Origin: Azolla pinnata
Lineage: Eukaryota > Streptophyta > Polypodiopsida > Salviniales > Salviniaceae
Length of the DNA stretch: 29,234 nt
Assembly: GCA_037176905.1 (NCBI GenBank)
Contig: JBBBWG010000003.1
Span: forward strand, 166,275-195,508
Reading direction: 5' to 3'
Shown here: positions 9,101 through 19,652 of the stretch, piece after piece
Position numbering within the stretch: the stretch's first letter is position 1
Layout of the letters: each line of letters starts with the position of its first letter
Made by a program: the position numbers and the translations under genes
Notes under the pieces: model-generated
The model's database searches: none
What the model saw: only the letters and a program-made list of their open reading frames with translations
Told to the model about the DNA's origin: nothing

Positions 9101-10279
9101 AATGCATCTTATGCATTGAAATAGAAGGTTGATACGCATTGATTTCGTATGATTCCCTTGTCATCCTCAGAGTTATATCACTTATCCCCTATTCCCTGTT
9201 GGGCTAAAATTACTTACTGAAAGATCTGAATGTGACAAATTAAGCATAGCATGAAAACCGGCATACAGTTGAAAATTTTGGACCAACTGAACATGGCTTT
9301 GCACCTTCCATATGTCACTAACTCATATGTCTAATGAGGAATTTCTAGGTCGCAGAGATGTTTATGAATGAATAGGAATACACATGCATATAGATCATCA
9401 ATGTCTACATAACCAAATGCTTCATCAAGAGGTACATGCACATATACATACGTCAATCTCATGAAGCCACATACACATCCACGTAGATCAACCTCATCAA
9501 GAGACACATACATAAACATACATCAATGTCATCAAGCCACATTAGCTTCATCAAGGGACAAGCACACCTGTCCATACATACATACAACAATCGACGTCAT
9601 TGAACCACAAACACACCCATCATGCACGAGGACCCACTTCCACATCTACATTGAGAATCTATGACTGATGTATTCAATCGATCCATTTCTTGATTCATTC
9701 ATTTGTCGAATAGAATGGGATAAGGGGAGTGGGACGTACCGGTGGACCATCAACAGGAGCTTGTGGGATGCGAGTGCAGCTGCCACTACATGCAGCGAAA
9801 GACCATCCATGGTAAGAGCATTGCAGCTGTCCCCTCTCGTCGATTCTACCCTCGGACAGAGGCACCAGCCGATGTGGGCATTTGTCATCCCAGACTTGCC
9901 AAGTCCCTCCGTTCCGATCCCACCACACAACCAGGTCTTTCCCTAAAACCCTCACAGGATTAGGGATTCTCTTATCGAGCTCATCAGGAACTGCAACAGG
10001 GTACCATTCCAAATTCCAGTCGAGTTTCTGGTCTTCTCCGCCTCTTCCTTCTTCTTGCTCCAAAACACTCCGCTCCGTTGTCGTTGTTGTTGTTGCTGTT
10101 ATTGGATTGCGATCAACTGAAACGGCTCTGGGAGGGGATAGAGCTCTCCACTTCTTGGTGTTACCAGTGCGAATGGTTCTTCTCACTCCCTTTGCGTGTG
10201 TGAGGAAAGTGAGCTGAGAGACGCCATGGCACAGAAGCAAGCTTGAAGAAGAAGAAGTAGTAGACACAGCGAATTCCAT
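6125..10279 (-). CDS. Chloroplast Rieske non-haem iron oxygenase, PAO/PTC52 (ACD1-like) family
   Basis: Seven exons join in phase: 10279-9740, 8970-8783, 8677-8611, 7462-about 7331, 7200-6997, 6713-6541, 6389-6125, giving about 522 residues, normal for the family. Residues 1 to about 70 are a Ser/Thr-rich plastid transit peptide. The Rieske [2Fe-2S] ligands are Cys134-x-His136 and Cys154-x2-His157. The mononuclear iron site is Asn250-x2-Asp253-x2-His256-x4-His261. Near the C-terminus are the CxxC pair typical of this family (CPYC, 443-446) and two hydrophobic helices ending in [16 protein letters not shown]. Relatives include pheophorbide a oxygenase, TIC55 and PTC52; they use ferredoxin to hydroxylate chlorophyll-related substrates at plastid membranes. 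Blocks such as [20 protein letters not shown] look most like PTC52, but [11 protein letters not shown] looks PAO-like. The exon 4 donor is weak (CTA|GTGGTT at 7330, or GTG|GTTTGT three bases on), so its end is uncertain. The substrate is not predictable from sequence. Confidence 0.9.
7463..8610 (-). other. Intron 3 of the Rieske oxygenase gene
   Basis: This 1.15-kb intron separates the iron-binding exon from the GDRDKAKPL exon. It holds no recognised exon. Its middle (about 8097-8590) looks unlike the rest: it starts TGTTGAGAGTTAG and contains a TATAAATA box near 8278-8285 followed by a pyrimidine-rich stretch. That could be a remnant of a long terminal repeat, but I could not find clean ends. 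Confidence 0.4.
9395..9615. repeat. Degenerate 54-70-bp repeat in intron 1 of the Rieske oxygenase gene
   Basis: Variants of ATCAATGTCATCAAGCCACA recur near 9397, 9452, 9521 and 9590, and TCATCAAGAGACA-like words near 9422, 9494 and 9548. Spacing is 54-72 bp, with ATACATA fillers. The copies are too diverged to give a clean consensus. Confidence 0.6.
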
Positions 10280-12611
10280 GATTTGAAAGAACCAAGAAAC
10301 CTGTGTATAGCTAGTACATGATCTTCTCTTTACCTTTTCTTTCTGTGTGGTCTTAATCCCTTGCAGCTAACCACCTGATCAAGCAAAGACATAGCCTTAG
10401 ATCATACCAAAGAAAACACCTTTGTATGACCAAAATGAGTTCTGGCCTTTGTAAGGTGTATAGAGATATGTACCCAAAAGCCCAATCCTTGACTTGAAGA
10501 GAACCAAAGGGTCCGATATGCATATCGATGAGAATTGCCCTTCGATCCGATGCCATGCTAACATTTGTGGAAGAAAGTCCGTATTAGACAACCGCTGATG
10601 AAGAAAGCCGCGCTTTCTATTGATGTCCAAGTAGACATCCAAGAATCGGCTCGCCTGTGGCTTTACAGAAAGAAGAAGGGATTAAAATCTTCCTAGCCAC
10701 GGAAACGCTCACCTCATCACGATCGCATGTCCGTAAAGTTTGATGACGGTTACCATCGTTAGTTCGTGAAATGCAATGCCATGCCAGTTTTGTCAATCAT
10801 GGAAACTTACACTCGCTAACCAACTCGTTTAATGCAGGAAAACAAAGTGATCAAGGAAACAACTCGTTTAGATAATAGCCTTGGAATCTCGGCTACTATC
10901 TTTTGAGAGCATGTTCCACCCATGCTTCCTTGATTGTGCGGCATCTACTCGCTCGTCTCACTCTTGTTGGTCTAGAATCCAAACCACTTATAACAGTCAT
11001 GCATAACATTCATTTCTTAATTTCCGTAGTTTTCAAAGTTATAGCTTCTTACTCTCGAGCAATGTAATACAGATTCGCATGAGTGAGAATCTAGTAAACA
11101 TGGCAGGAAACGCTAAAAACAAAAATGTTTATGGGAAATCCAAATTAAAAGGTCAACCAAGCAACAAAGTAGGACAGTGACTAGTCACATTTCTTGCAAG
11201 ATATGTATTCCTACATCAAGCGCCATTCAAAACCTAACACTGTTTCGACGTGGTCAAGATGGCCAACAAGCAACCATGTGTGGATTTGGGGCTAAAAGCT
11301 GGGACCTATTGTAATCGTCAACGTGGATCATCGCGTCACATGAGGAGGCGTTATATAAATTTAGCTGACGAGAAATGGTGAAAGAACCCACGGGAGCGCA
11401 AACCATCAAAAGTTGAGCCAATGAACTGAGGGTAAAGAACGTGTTGGGGATGTATAGATTGGATTCGATTTGGATAATGTGGGTGGGTTCTCGGGTAGTC
11501 GCCAATAAGTGCACGATGGGCAGTGTCCCAAGGAATTTACGTATAAAGAAATTCTTTGCATCCTTATCTCCATGTTCGGTTAGCGGAATGCCCAAAATTA
11601 GGAATGCGCAGCGCGCCATTGGTTAGGGTAAAAAAAGAAACACCCCAGAAAAACAAGCTTCTTTCATCACCATTCCAGCCATTTCAATCTTTCATTGCTT
11701 CTATTATTCGTTCTGTGGGTCCCTCCCTCCATCAATCTATCCCCTACAATCTAGGGCCCAAATACAAAGTGGAATGGATCCAGTAGATAGACAGAGAGCT
11801 CAATTATCCACATGAATCGTTCAATGTGCCACCGAACCTTATCCACACATTATTGCATGAGTGGAAGACGTTGCCAGCACAGCAGGTATGAAGTCGCTAT
11901 ACCTATTTCAAGCCAAAAAAATATGCCAAGCGAAACCAAATCCAGCTGTGGTCCACAATGGAGCCCCAGTTTCCGTGACAGATGCATAACTTTTCATCCA
12001 TAGGAATGGAATTTTCGATCCCATTTCATCTAGAATTTGAGATCTCCAGCAGTGGAGTATAATAGTCGACGAGCAAACTATTTACCATATCCCTACCTGA
12101 TCACCGCTTCAATGTACCATCGATTTCCAACATTACAATGTGCAAAAACGGAAAGGTTCAAAAGCCCGCATTCGGGAGCAAGCAAATAGTGCTTTCAATT
12201 GATCCCTTCTCAGATATCAGACTTACAAAGAAAGTTGAAATTTGAATAGGAGGAGCATGTAAAGGAAAGCCTCTAGGCACAAGAAAAGAATGATGATGTT
12301 AAAGATCACCATGGCATCCTATGCTGTGAACAAGGAAGGGGAAAGGTTCTAAAACTGCGGATGACTACTGATGAAGACATCTCATGTGAGAAGAATCATG
12401 ATTGAGCGACTCCACATCTCAAGCACACAGCGAGGGGAATCTTTCTGGTTGTTGATTTACGCCAATGACGTGAACTGGACCTGTAGGCCACTGGATTGTA
12501 TATGTACAGCATGTGAAAGCCTTAATGTACACGGATCTACTGCAAACATGTTGATCTTCTTCACCATTCTGAACGACTCCTTTGTATATTTTAGCGATCT
12601 CAACCATCTAA
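10280..12611. other. Intergenic between the Rieske and thioredoxin genes
   Basis: This holds the promoter of the Rieske gene on its left and the 3' flank of the thioredoxin gene on its right (both minus strand). I see no recognisable gene. The longest open frame (11619-11254, minus, 121 codons) has no family resemblance I can name and no plausible splice partners. Confidence 0.5.
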
Positions 12612-14041
12612 CTAACTGCTTTTGAAGGCTGCAGCAGCAGGACTAGGAACATTCAAAAGATCATTCCAATCCCTTACAGGTTCAACCGGACCAGGAGCAT
12701 GTGCGATGCTAAGTTGCTGATCAGGGCTCTTATACTTTGAAACTGCTTCCCTCAGCTTATTTATCTGTAAACGATGTGCAAACATGAGAATTATTAGGGA
12801 GTTCGGGTATATAACAAAGAAACAGTCCTCTTCATAAGCAGACCGTTCCCTCAAAAGAAAAGACCTATTCAATCTTTTATCAAATGATGTATAGAGTTCC
12901 AACGAAACGATTATTAACCAATAAGCAGAATTGTGTAGATATAAACAGGTAGGCGCGTGAATAATGATGCTTACCTTTGTCAAAGAACAGGAAAATGCAT
13001 TGATCCGGCCCTCCTGACCCCGGTAGAAGTGAAAGAATGGCAAGATATTGACATTGAGGCTCTTACAAAGTGCATGGTTGTCATGGAAATTCACCTTCAG
13101 TACCACAATCTCTGGATTATCAGTTGCGATCTGGCAGACCTACGCAGGATACGAATACCAAAACTCAGGACTCATGGAAAACGCTTTATGCTACCAAAAC
13201 AAATTCGATCGCGATGGTGTACATTTGGAAAAGGAAGTATATATGCANNNNNNNNNNNNNNNNNNNNNNNNNNNNNNNNNNNNNNNNNNNNNNNNNNNNN
13301 NNNNNNNNNNNNNNNNNNNNNNNNNNNNNNNNNNNNNNNNNNNNNNNATATATGCATCCCTTCTAGGAAGTCCATGAAAAGATAGCTGCGACTAGGAGCT
13401 GGGTTCAGAGAATGACTCTGCAAATAAAATAAAAGAAGGGCAGCTACGGATTAAAATGCAAATAATGTTTTATTACCTTGGGGTGCATGGCTTTGCAGGA
13501 ACGACATCCAACAGAGAAGAACTCGACGAGGACAAGCTTGTTTTGAGCTTGCTCGAGGGATTCATAGAACTCTTGTTCAGACTTTATTTCTCTGACATTG
13601 CTTAGATCGTTCCCTTTCTTCCACCATGTTATGGATGTCGGATAACAGACGGCACCGGCAGCATTCACCTACAAAAAGGTGGGAACACAGATGGAAAGGA
13701 AACCTCAGAAACCGAGTAAAGTGCAGATATAATCCGGGAAAGCTGGATTTCAAAGCAAATCTAGAAATAACAATCTAAAACTGATGGAGCATAGGAGAAA
13801 TGCACCATCAGTAACGGAACGGACGTACCTGCACAGGATCTTTTCTGGTAGACCGAAATAGACCTGAGCCGAAACCGGAATTGACGAATGACGGCGCGGT
13901 GCAGATAGAAGACAGTTGAGATTTGCTAAACGGTAAGGACTCCGGTTGAGAACAGGAAGGAGAAGAAGAATACAGAAAAGGCCGCTTTGAGGAGAAATCC
14001 GCAGACAGCGAGCCAGAAAGTGCAGCCATCGACGAAGCCAT
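12612..14041 (-). CDS. Atypical Cys/His-rich thioredoxin (ACHT class), chloroplastic
   Basis: Four exons, all joined in phase 0: 14041-13829, 13668-13477, 13139-12975 and 12764-12612, giving 240 residues. Residues 1 to about 75 are Ser-rich with few acids, fitting a plastid transit peptide. The thioredoxin fold follows, with the ACHT signature WWKKG at 86-90, the active site GCRSC (Cys126, Cys129) followed by KAMHPK, and the cis-proline in NILPFFHFYRG (Pro169). His133, His154 and His157 and Cys137 and Cys160 fit the Cys/His-rich class. ACHT proteins pass oxidising equivalents from 2-Cys peroxiredoxin to plastid targets such as the small subunit of ADP-glucose pyrophosphorylase. Known members usually have Gly after the first active-site Cys (CGGC or CGSC); Arg here is unusual. 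The tail after about residue 200 is low in conservation and Ala/Pro-rich. The sequence gap lies in intron 2 and does not touch coding sequence. Confidence 0.92.
13248..13347. other. Assembly gap (100 N)
   Basis: Exactly 100 unknown bases inside intron 2 of the thioredoxin gene. The round size suggests a placeholder. The sequence ATATATGCA ends immediately before the gap and begins immediately after it. Confidence 0.98.
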
Positions 14042-14563
14042 ACTGTGTTGCTGGAGCTCTTTCCCAGAAGACCGTAGCCGGATCGTGTCTACTAAAGCAC
14101 ACTACAGCGGAGATGTGATGTGGATGCGAAACACAGATCGACGACGCGCTACGGGACTGGAAATCCGGGAAAGGCCGGAGAAGCAGACGAACAGCAGAAG
14201 CCTTTCGTCGAAGGGGTAGAAGGCTGGATATCCCAGGAGACCGCGCAGAGCGTACAACTTTCAAGAAAACGGTGCGAGCGAGAGGAGTTCCGACGAGGAC
14301 GCAGGCGCCGAAAAGCTTCGCGTTCCTGCGCGAGCTCGAAAGCAGGAAGAGGAGAAGCGCGGATGGTAACCTGAAGGAAGAGCTCGGAGGAGACGGAGAG
14401 GACGAAGGGAGGACGAGGACGAGGAAGAAGAAACGGGAGCTCCGAACGGGGAATGGGAAGACAAACTACTTCAGGATTCGCGGCGTCGAGGATGAGAAAG
14501 AGAAAGAGAGGGAGGGGAGGGGGAGGGATAAGGAGAGAGGAGATGCGTGTGGCTATGGCGGCG
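14042..14563 (-). promoter_or_regulatory. Upstream region of the thioredoxin gene
   Basis: This half kilobase should contain the promoter and 5' leader of the thioredoxin gene. It is GA-rich on the plus strand (CT-rich in gene direction) at 14270-14540, as plant 5' leaders often are. I see no TATA box at a convincing distance. Open frames here on both strands are low-complexity and Arg/Glu-rich; I do not regard them as genes. Confidence 0.4.
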
Positions 14564-14720
14564 TCGAAGCTTCGAGTGCAGGTTTTCCTGAAACCCTAGC
14601 TGCGTGGCGATGGCGATGGCGATGGCGATGGCGATGGCGATGGCGATGGCGATGGCGATGGCGATGGCGATGGCGATGGCGATCTCGAAGCTTCGAAACG
14701 GGTTTTCTGTGAAACCCTAA
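14564..14720. repeat. (TGGCGA)13 array bracketed by a duplicated 36-bp block
   Basis: Thirteen perfect TGGCGA units fill 14605-14682. On the left, 14564-14599, and on the right, 14685-14720, lie two copies of a block starting with the palindrome TCGAAGCTTCGA and continuing to GGTTTTC, then TG(T)GAAACCCTA. The right copy ends in a telo-box, AAACCCTAA, and AGCCCA (TGGGCT on the other strand, a site II-like word) follows at 14724. That pairing is known from plant housekeeping promoters. Confidence 0.85.
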
Positions 14721-14799
14721 AAAGCCCATTTTTGAAGAAGGGGCAACGCGGCCACAAGAGGGCCTGGGGATGCCCGGACACGTGGCGCCACGCCATTGG

Positions 14800-15704
14800 C
14801 CCTCCTTTTTCATCACCTTTTTCTTTTTTATTCTTGGCAAAAAAAGAAGTCTTCTTTATTATTATTTATTTCCTTTTTCTTTTTAATTTAACTCTCACCC
14901 GCTTTTTATCCACTTATCCACATCGCCATCCGAGGCAACCGAATTTCGATTTTGTCTCCTTTTTTTCCAGGATTGTTTTTTTTGTTTTTTTGGGTCTAGT
15001 TTTCTTTTTTTTTTTTCCATTTTATCTACATACTTTAATTAACGTATTTACCCAAAAAAATACGCCGAATAAAATTCTAAAATTAACATTTTTACGCCTG
15101 CTGAAAAATCCGATATTTACAAATTAACGCCTGAATTAACACCTGAATTAACACCTGAATTAACACCCGATTAATTCCATTAGTATAACGTTAACTGATT
15201 TTATTCCTAATCGCCCCCCATTAACTGATCCTAATCGATTCCGTAACTATATTCGATCAACAAAAGAGAATAATTTTTAGAATCCAATCAACTGATGAAC
15301 GGGTTAATTCCTTGTTCACCAGTTAGTTTGACGTTAATCGATTAATAATAATTTGATGTTAATTGAGCGCTCACAATTAATTGATTTGGGGTAATCAGTT
15401 AAGTCGGTGTTAATGTTTTTCTAATTTCTAATTTTAATAGGCGTTCAAAAAGAAAACAATTTATCATTTTCTTAGACGTGTTTTGTGCTCCCTTAAGTTG
15501 TTTTCATTTTTTGTTTCTTAATTCCTTTTTTTATCTCATTTCTTTCTCGCCTTTATATATTAATTCAGTTTTGTTTTCCCGCCTTTTATTACTGGGCTAT
15601 TTATTATTTATCTATTATTTATTTTACGGTTTGGATAATTTACGCCGTCCGTTTTCTCGCACGCCTGCAACGGACACTCTGGCTGACGTGGCACAGCGGG
15701 TCGG
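14800..15704. other. AT-rich intergenic tract
   Basis: Composition changes sharply here to long T runs and TTAAT/AATTAA words. It contains a four-unit 12-bp array, AATTAACRCCTG, at 15122-15169, and many looser ACTGATT or TTAAC words up to about 15420. The short open frames are T-rich chance frames. No gene is recognised. Confidence 0.6.
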
Positions 15705-16239
15705 TTAGGGTTTCAAAGCTTAGGGTTTAACTCCTAGGGTTTGAAATGTTAGGGTTTTAAGTTCTAGGGTTTGAAATTTTAGGGTTTTAAGTCCTAGGGT
15801 TTGAAATTTTAGGGTTTTGGTCTCCTGGGGTTTGGAAGATTGAATTTTAGGTCCCAGCATTTGAAAGATTAGGGCTTTGGTCCCTGGGTTTTAAAGATCA
15901 GGTTTAAGGTCCAGGGATTTCAAGAGATTACGGTTCCGGGACCCAGGTTTAAAAGACTAGGGTCTAGGGCCCAAGATTTAATAAGAAATTAGGGTTTAAC
16001 GACCGTGGTTTAAAAGCTTAGGGTTGGGGCGAAGAGTTTATTAAAACAAAATAGTTAGGGAGTTTAGGGCCCTAGGTTTAATAAAATGTTAGGTTTTTGG
16101 TAGGGTTTTAGGGCCCAAGGTTTCTGAAAAAAATTGTTAGGGTTTGGGGCCCATGGTTTAACTTATTAGGGTTTAGCGTCCATGGTTTATTAAAAGAATT
16201 GGAGTTTAGGGCCCAGGGTTTACAAAAGATTAGGGTTTG
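15705..16239. repeat. About 30-bp TTTAGGG-like minisatellite
   Basis: Roughly seventeen diverged units of the form TTAGGGTTTTAAGTCCTAGG followed by GTTTGAAAT. Each unit contains a telomere-like TTAGGGTTT and, about 15 bp on, a second half (CCTAGGGTTT or GGGCCCAGGGTTT). Units at the left are closest to one another; to the right they increasingly carry GGGCCC and TTTAATAAAA spacers. Confidence 0.85.
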
Positions 16240-19200
16240 CGAAACGACTTTTGGTAATTAAGCTTAAAACACAATGCAATTGAACTTAATTGCTTCTTTG
16301 AATATATATATATATATCCTTTTCTTAGTTATAAAAAAATTGTATAGCATATTCGGAGCATCGAACGAAAACCGAATGTCTTTTGTATGATGCTCGTGAA
16401 CCAAAAATCGTCCGAATACGATCCAGTCCACCTTCCAAAATCTGGTGAGCCAGATTATCTTCCATCCATCCATCCATCGACTGATCGATCGGTCGTATGT
16501 AGCAAATAATTGTTCTACCCGCTTCTGTGGACCAAATCATCACGACCTGAATGAAGACACGCTCGACTTCTTGTACTCCGAGTCGCCTCACTGGCCCTCT
16601 TCAAAAGTGATCTCCAGATGTCTCTCATCTCTTGCTTGATTTGGGCTCCATGTGTTGGCATGCTTATTGGCCAGTATCCGAATGCAACAATTTGTCACGG
16701 ACCAATAGGTAATAGCAAAGCGGAGCTAGGGCAAGTTTGGTGTTTAAATCTTGACATGACTTTTGTTCTGTTCACGACATTATCGATCCCCCGTGAATTA
16801 TTGGGGCGATGCGAGAGAACTTTTCAGCCATGTCGCAGTGCGTTGTTTGACACTTGTTCGGCTGATATTGTTCAACAGCCGGACACAATCCACCCACCTT
16901 GCAGGACATGGTCCCGGCTTCTTGGCACGAACGATTTCACCGGCAACCATGTGGCAAGCTAGAGGCTCTGATTCTGCGCCTCCAATAGACCGTTCCAACT
17001 CTAGTTGGAAGCATGTGTTTTTGTTCTACCTGGAAATACAGAGGACCCAACCATCGCTGGAGCGAGTGCAATAGGAAGGAGTCATAAGAAAGCCTGCTAC
17101 TTCAATTCTCCCTCTATGCTAGTAATACGACACCTCGACATTTCCAGAACTTAACCAATATGAATGAAAAGGTTAAGCCACTCTACTAAACGGTCGAGAG
17201 ATTTGGAACTCTGGTTATTGTGATAAACTTGTATCGCTTGTTTAACTTAATCATCTCTGTCGACATGTGGACCCCCATCTATTAATCTTAATCAAGGTGA
17301 ATAACATGATATCCTTATGTTTTGGGCACATCATATGAATAGGGTAATTTTGGAGTTGTACAACCCATGATCTCACGACAACATATTATGAAACTGTGAA
17401 AGTTGAATTCATGTTTTCATTTGTTGTTTTCTTTCAAAATTGTCTCATCTCTTGTCCTATACATTAAATGCAATGGCGAACTGCGCATCGGCGACCTTAG
17501 CTTTGTAATCTAAAGCTTTACTTGTTACCCTTCAAAACCACAAAGCAGCGATGATCTGTTGTGGTATCAATGAGCAATTTGAAGGAGATGCGGGAGGGGG
17601 AAAGTAGATGGGAGAGCTTTGACAAGCCACTATTCAGTCAGGAATAATGCAATGTGGCTTTGGTGAATTTGGAACGAATCTCTGAACAAAAGCAGGTTAG
17701 CACTTGAAGCTCTCTCCAAATCAGAGAAGAAATTTCAGAAGTTTCATATGCTTTATACCAGTGTCAAGTAATTCTCCTTTGGACATTGGAAGCGGGCTTA
17801 CTATGGATTGAGCTGATGTATGCCCCTTCAACAAATTGAGGGCCAGTATAGTTGCATATAAAATTGTGGATCGGAGAGGTTGTGAAATGGTTTGTATTCA
17901 TTTGGAGTTGTCGATCTCAACTTGCTCTCGCGTTATATGGTCTCGATTTGATATCTGTGAACCTACTTGTCGTACTTTACCTGCTTTCACAAGCAAAGTT
18001 CTTGTCCCCAAAATTTTCACATGTTGATGATTGCCTCGTTGTTTTGTGTTGTGTGAGTTTTATTGGCTCGGTCGTGCTCTCCGTGGTCGTGGCCTCGACC
18101 TTTCTAGTAGCTTTGTGTTGATTTGTCGATTCGATCAGTCAATTATACCACATGGCTGATTGTGTAAAATCATGCGAGTCAAACAATGGGCTCAATGGGT
18201 CAAAAAGAAAACGGTCGGATGTGCACGATGTACAGATTATAAGATTACAATACAACAATGCTTCTTTTCTACATATTTTCCATTGATTTTATTTGCAGAG
18301 ATGAGGACCTTTGAATGGTTACTAGTGACGCAAGAGTTAACCCCAGCAAGATCCCAGCATGTTCAATCCGATCGTAATAAAGAACGAGCTTGCTTGGTGC
18401 CTAGAATCCGTGAGGCAGGTGAATGTCCTACGAAATTAAGCGAGCGATGCTTGAGTTTCTTCAATAAATTTGGGAAGTTGCGTTCGAGGAACATCTCATG
18501 GAAAACTTAGTCGAGATGTTCTTAGCAGCCTTTAATACGCGTCATGCCATTAAATAGCCGCATTGACATAATAAAACATAAGAGGATCGTGATTGGCCAC
18601 GAGACAGGTTTTTTCATAGTTTTCCACGATCTCATGGTGAGGCACAATTTTGCAAAGGATCGAAGGAATAAAGTGAATGTAGATCAAAGGAAGATCAAGC
18701 TCAAAATGTTGGCGATCCCCGCTATGTACGAGCCAATAGAGACTCGCAAGCATGCGAGATGAAACAAGAAAACGTGAAGATTTGAAACTACGGGGCTTCA
18801 GATATAGGCGGTTGCAAGTAGTCAAGAAGATAGAGAGAGATAGAGGAACATATACCATACATTATGTAAATGGGCAACAACAATAACACAGTCTACAGCC
18901 TTAGTTACGGAGTAACACAAGCTATGATAAATGCTGATTTTAGTTATTACCAATATAACACGTTAAACGGGACAGTGTGAATTGCGAACATTGTATGACC
19001 ATATTCGACAGAGAGTCTTCGTAAAGTATTCTTCGTAAAGTATTCGACATTTATACGCGGAAACAAGTGTACTGTCGTTGTGGGTAACACGATCCTCGCG
19101 AGGATGTTATTACGAGCAACATACAGGAGAGATCAGCAACTATGTCACTAGTCACATGCGAGCAACATACTAGAGCAACAAATGCATTAATGGGACGCGG

Positions 19201-19609
19201 GGAATGCAAGCATATACAACCTCAGGGCATACGATTCTACTCCGGAAGAAAAATGATAAAGTCTCCTTATAAACCATACATGTCTATATTCGTACGTAGA
19301 TGTGCCTGTGTGTTCCTAAAGACAGATTGTAGATAGATAGATTAGACTGGATAAATGACATGCATGGCATTTTCCCCTTCTTCCCCTTCTTCTTCTTCTT
19401 CCTCATTCTTTCTTCCCTGGCTTTTCTTGTTTGAACATCTCATGTAATCATGTCAATCATTGAATGAATGCAGATAGATCTAGTCCCATCCCTTTGCCCA
19501 ATGTAGTTATAGATCGGAGAGAGTTAGCAGTGAAGCAGCAATAACAGCTACTGCATGAAGCAAGCAAAGGAAGCAAAGGAAGGAAGTCAAGAAGCTTTTG
19601 GAACTTGAA
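16240..19609. other. Gene-free intergenic stretch
   Basis: I see no recognisable coding, RNA or transposon sequence. Short open frames (for example 16618-16962, 18160-18510 and 18544-18762 on the plus strand, and 18858-18550 on the minus strand) match nothing I know. A 14-bp direct duplication, CTTCGTAAAGTATT, occurs at about 19017-19044. The region could hold decayed mobile elements that only a database search would reveal. Confidence 0.5.
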
Positions 19610-19652
19610 CCCTAAACCCTAAACCCTAAACCCAAAACCCAAAACCTTAAAC
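19610..19652. repeat. Short interstitial telomere motif, (CCCTAAA)3 plus variants
   Basis: Three perfect CCCTAAA units occupy 19610-19630 and continue into CCCAAAA variants and CCTTAAA. It is the only place in the window with uninterrupted telomere repeats. Confidence 0.9.

Noticed and set aside
11254..11619. 121-codon minus-strand frame in intergenic DNA
   Set aside because: No motif or homology that I recognise and no supporting splice or promoter context.
14272..14840. Frames with Trp-Arg or His-Arg repeats near 14.6 kb
   Set aside because: They are translations of the TGGCGA hexamer array.
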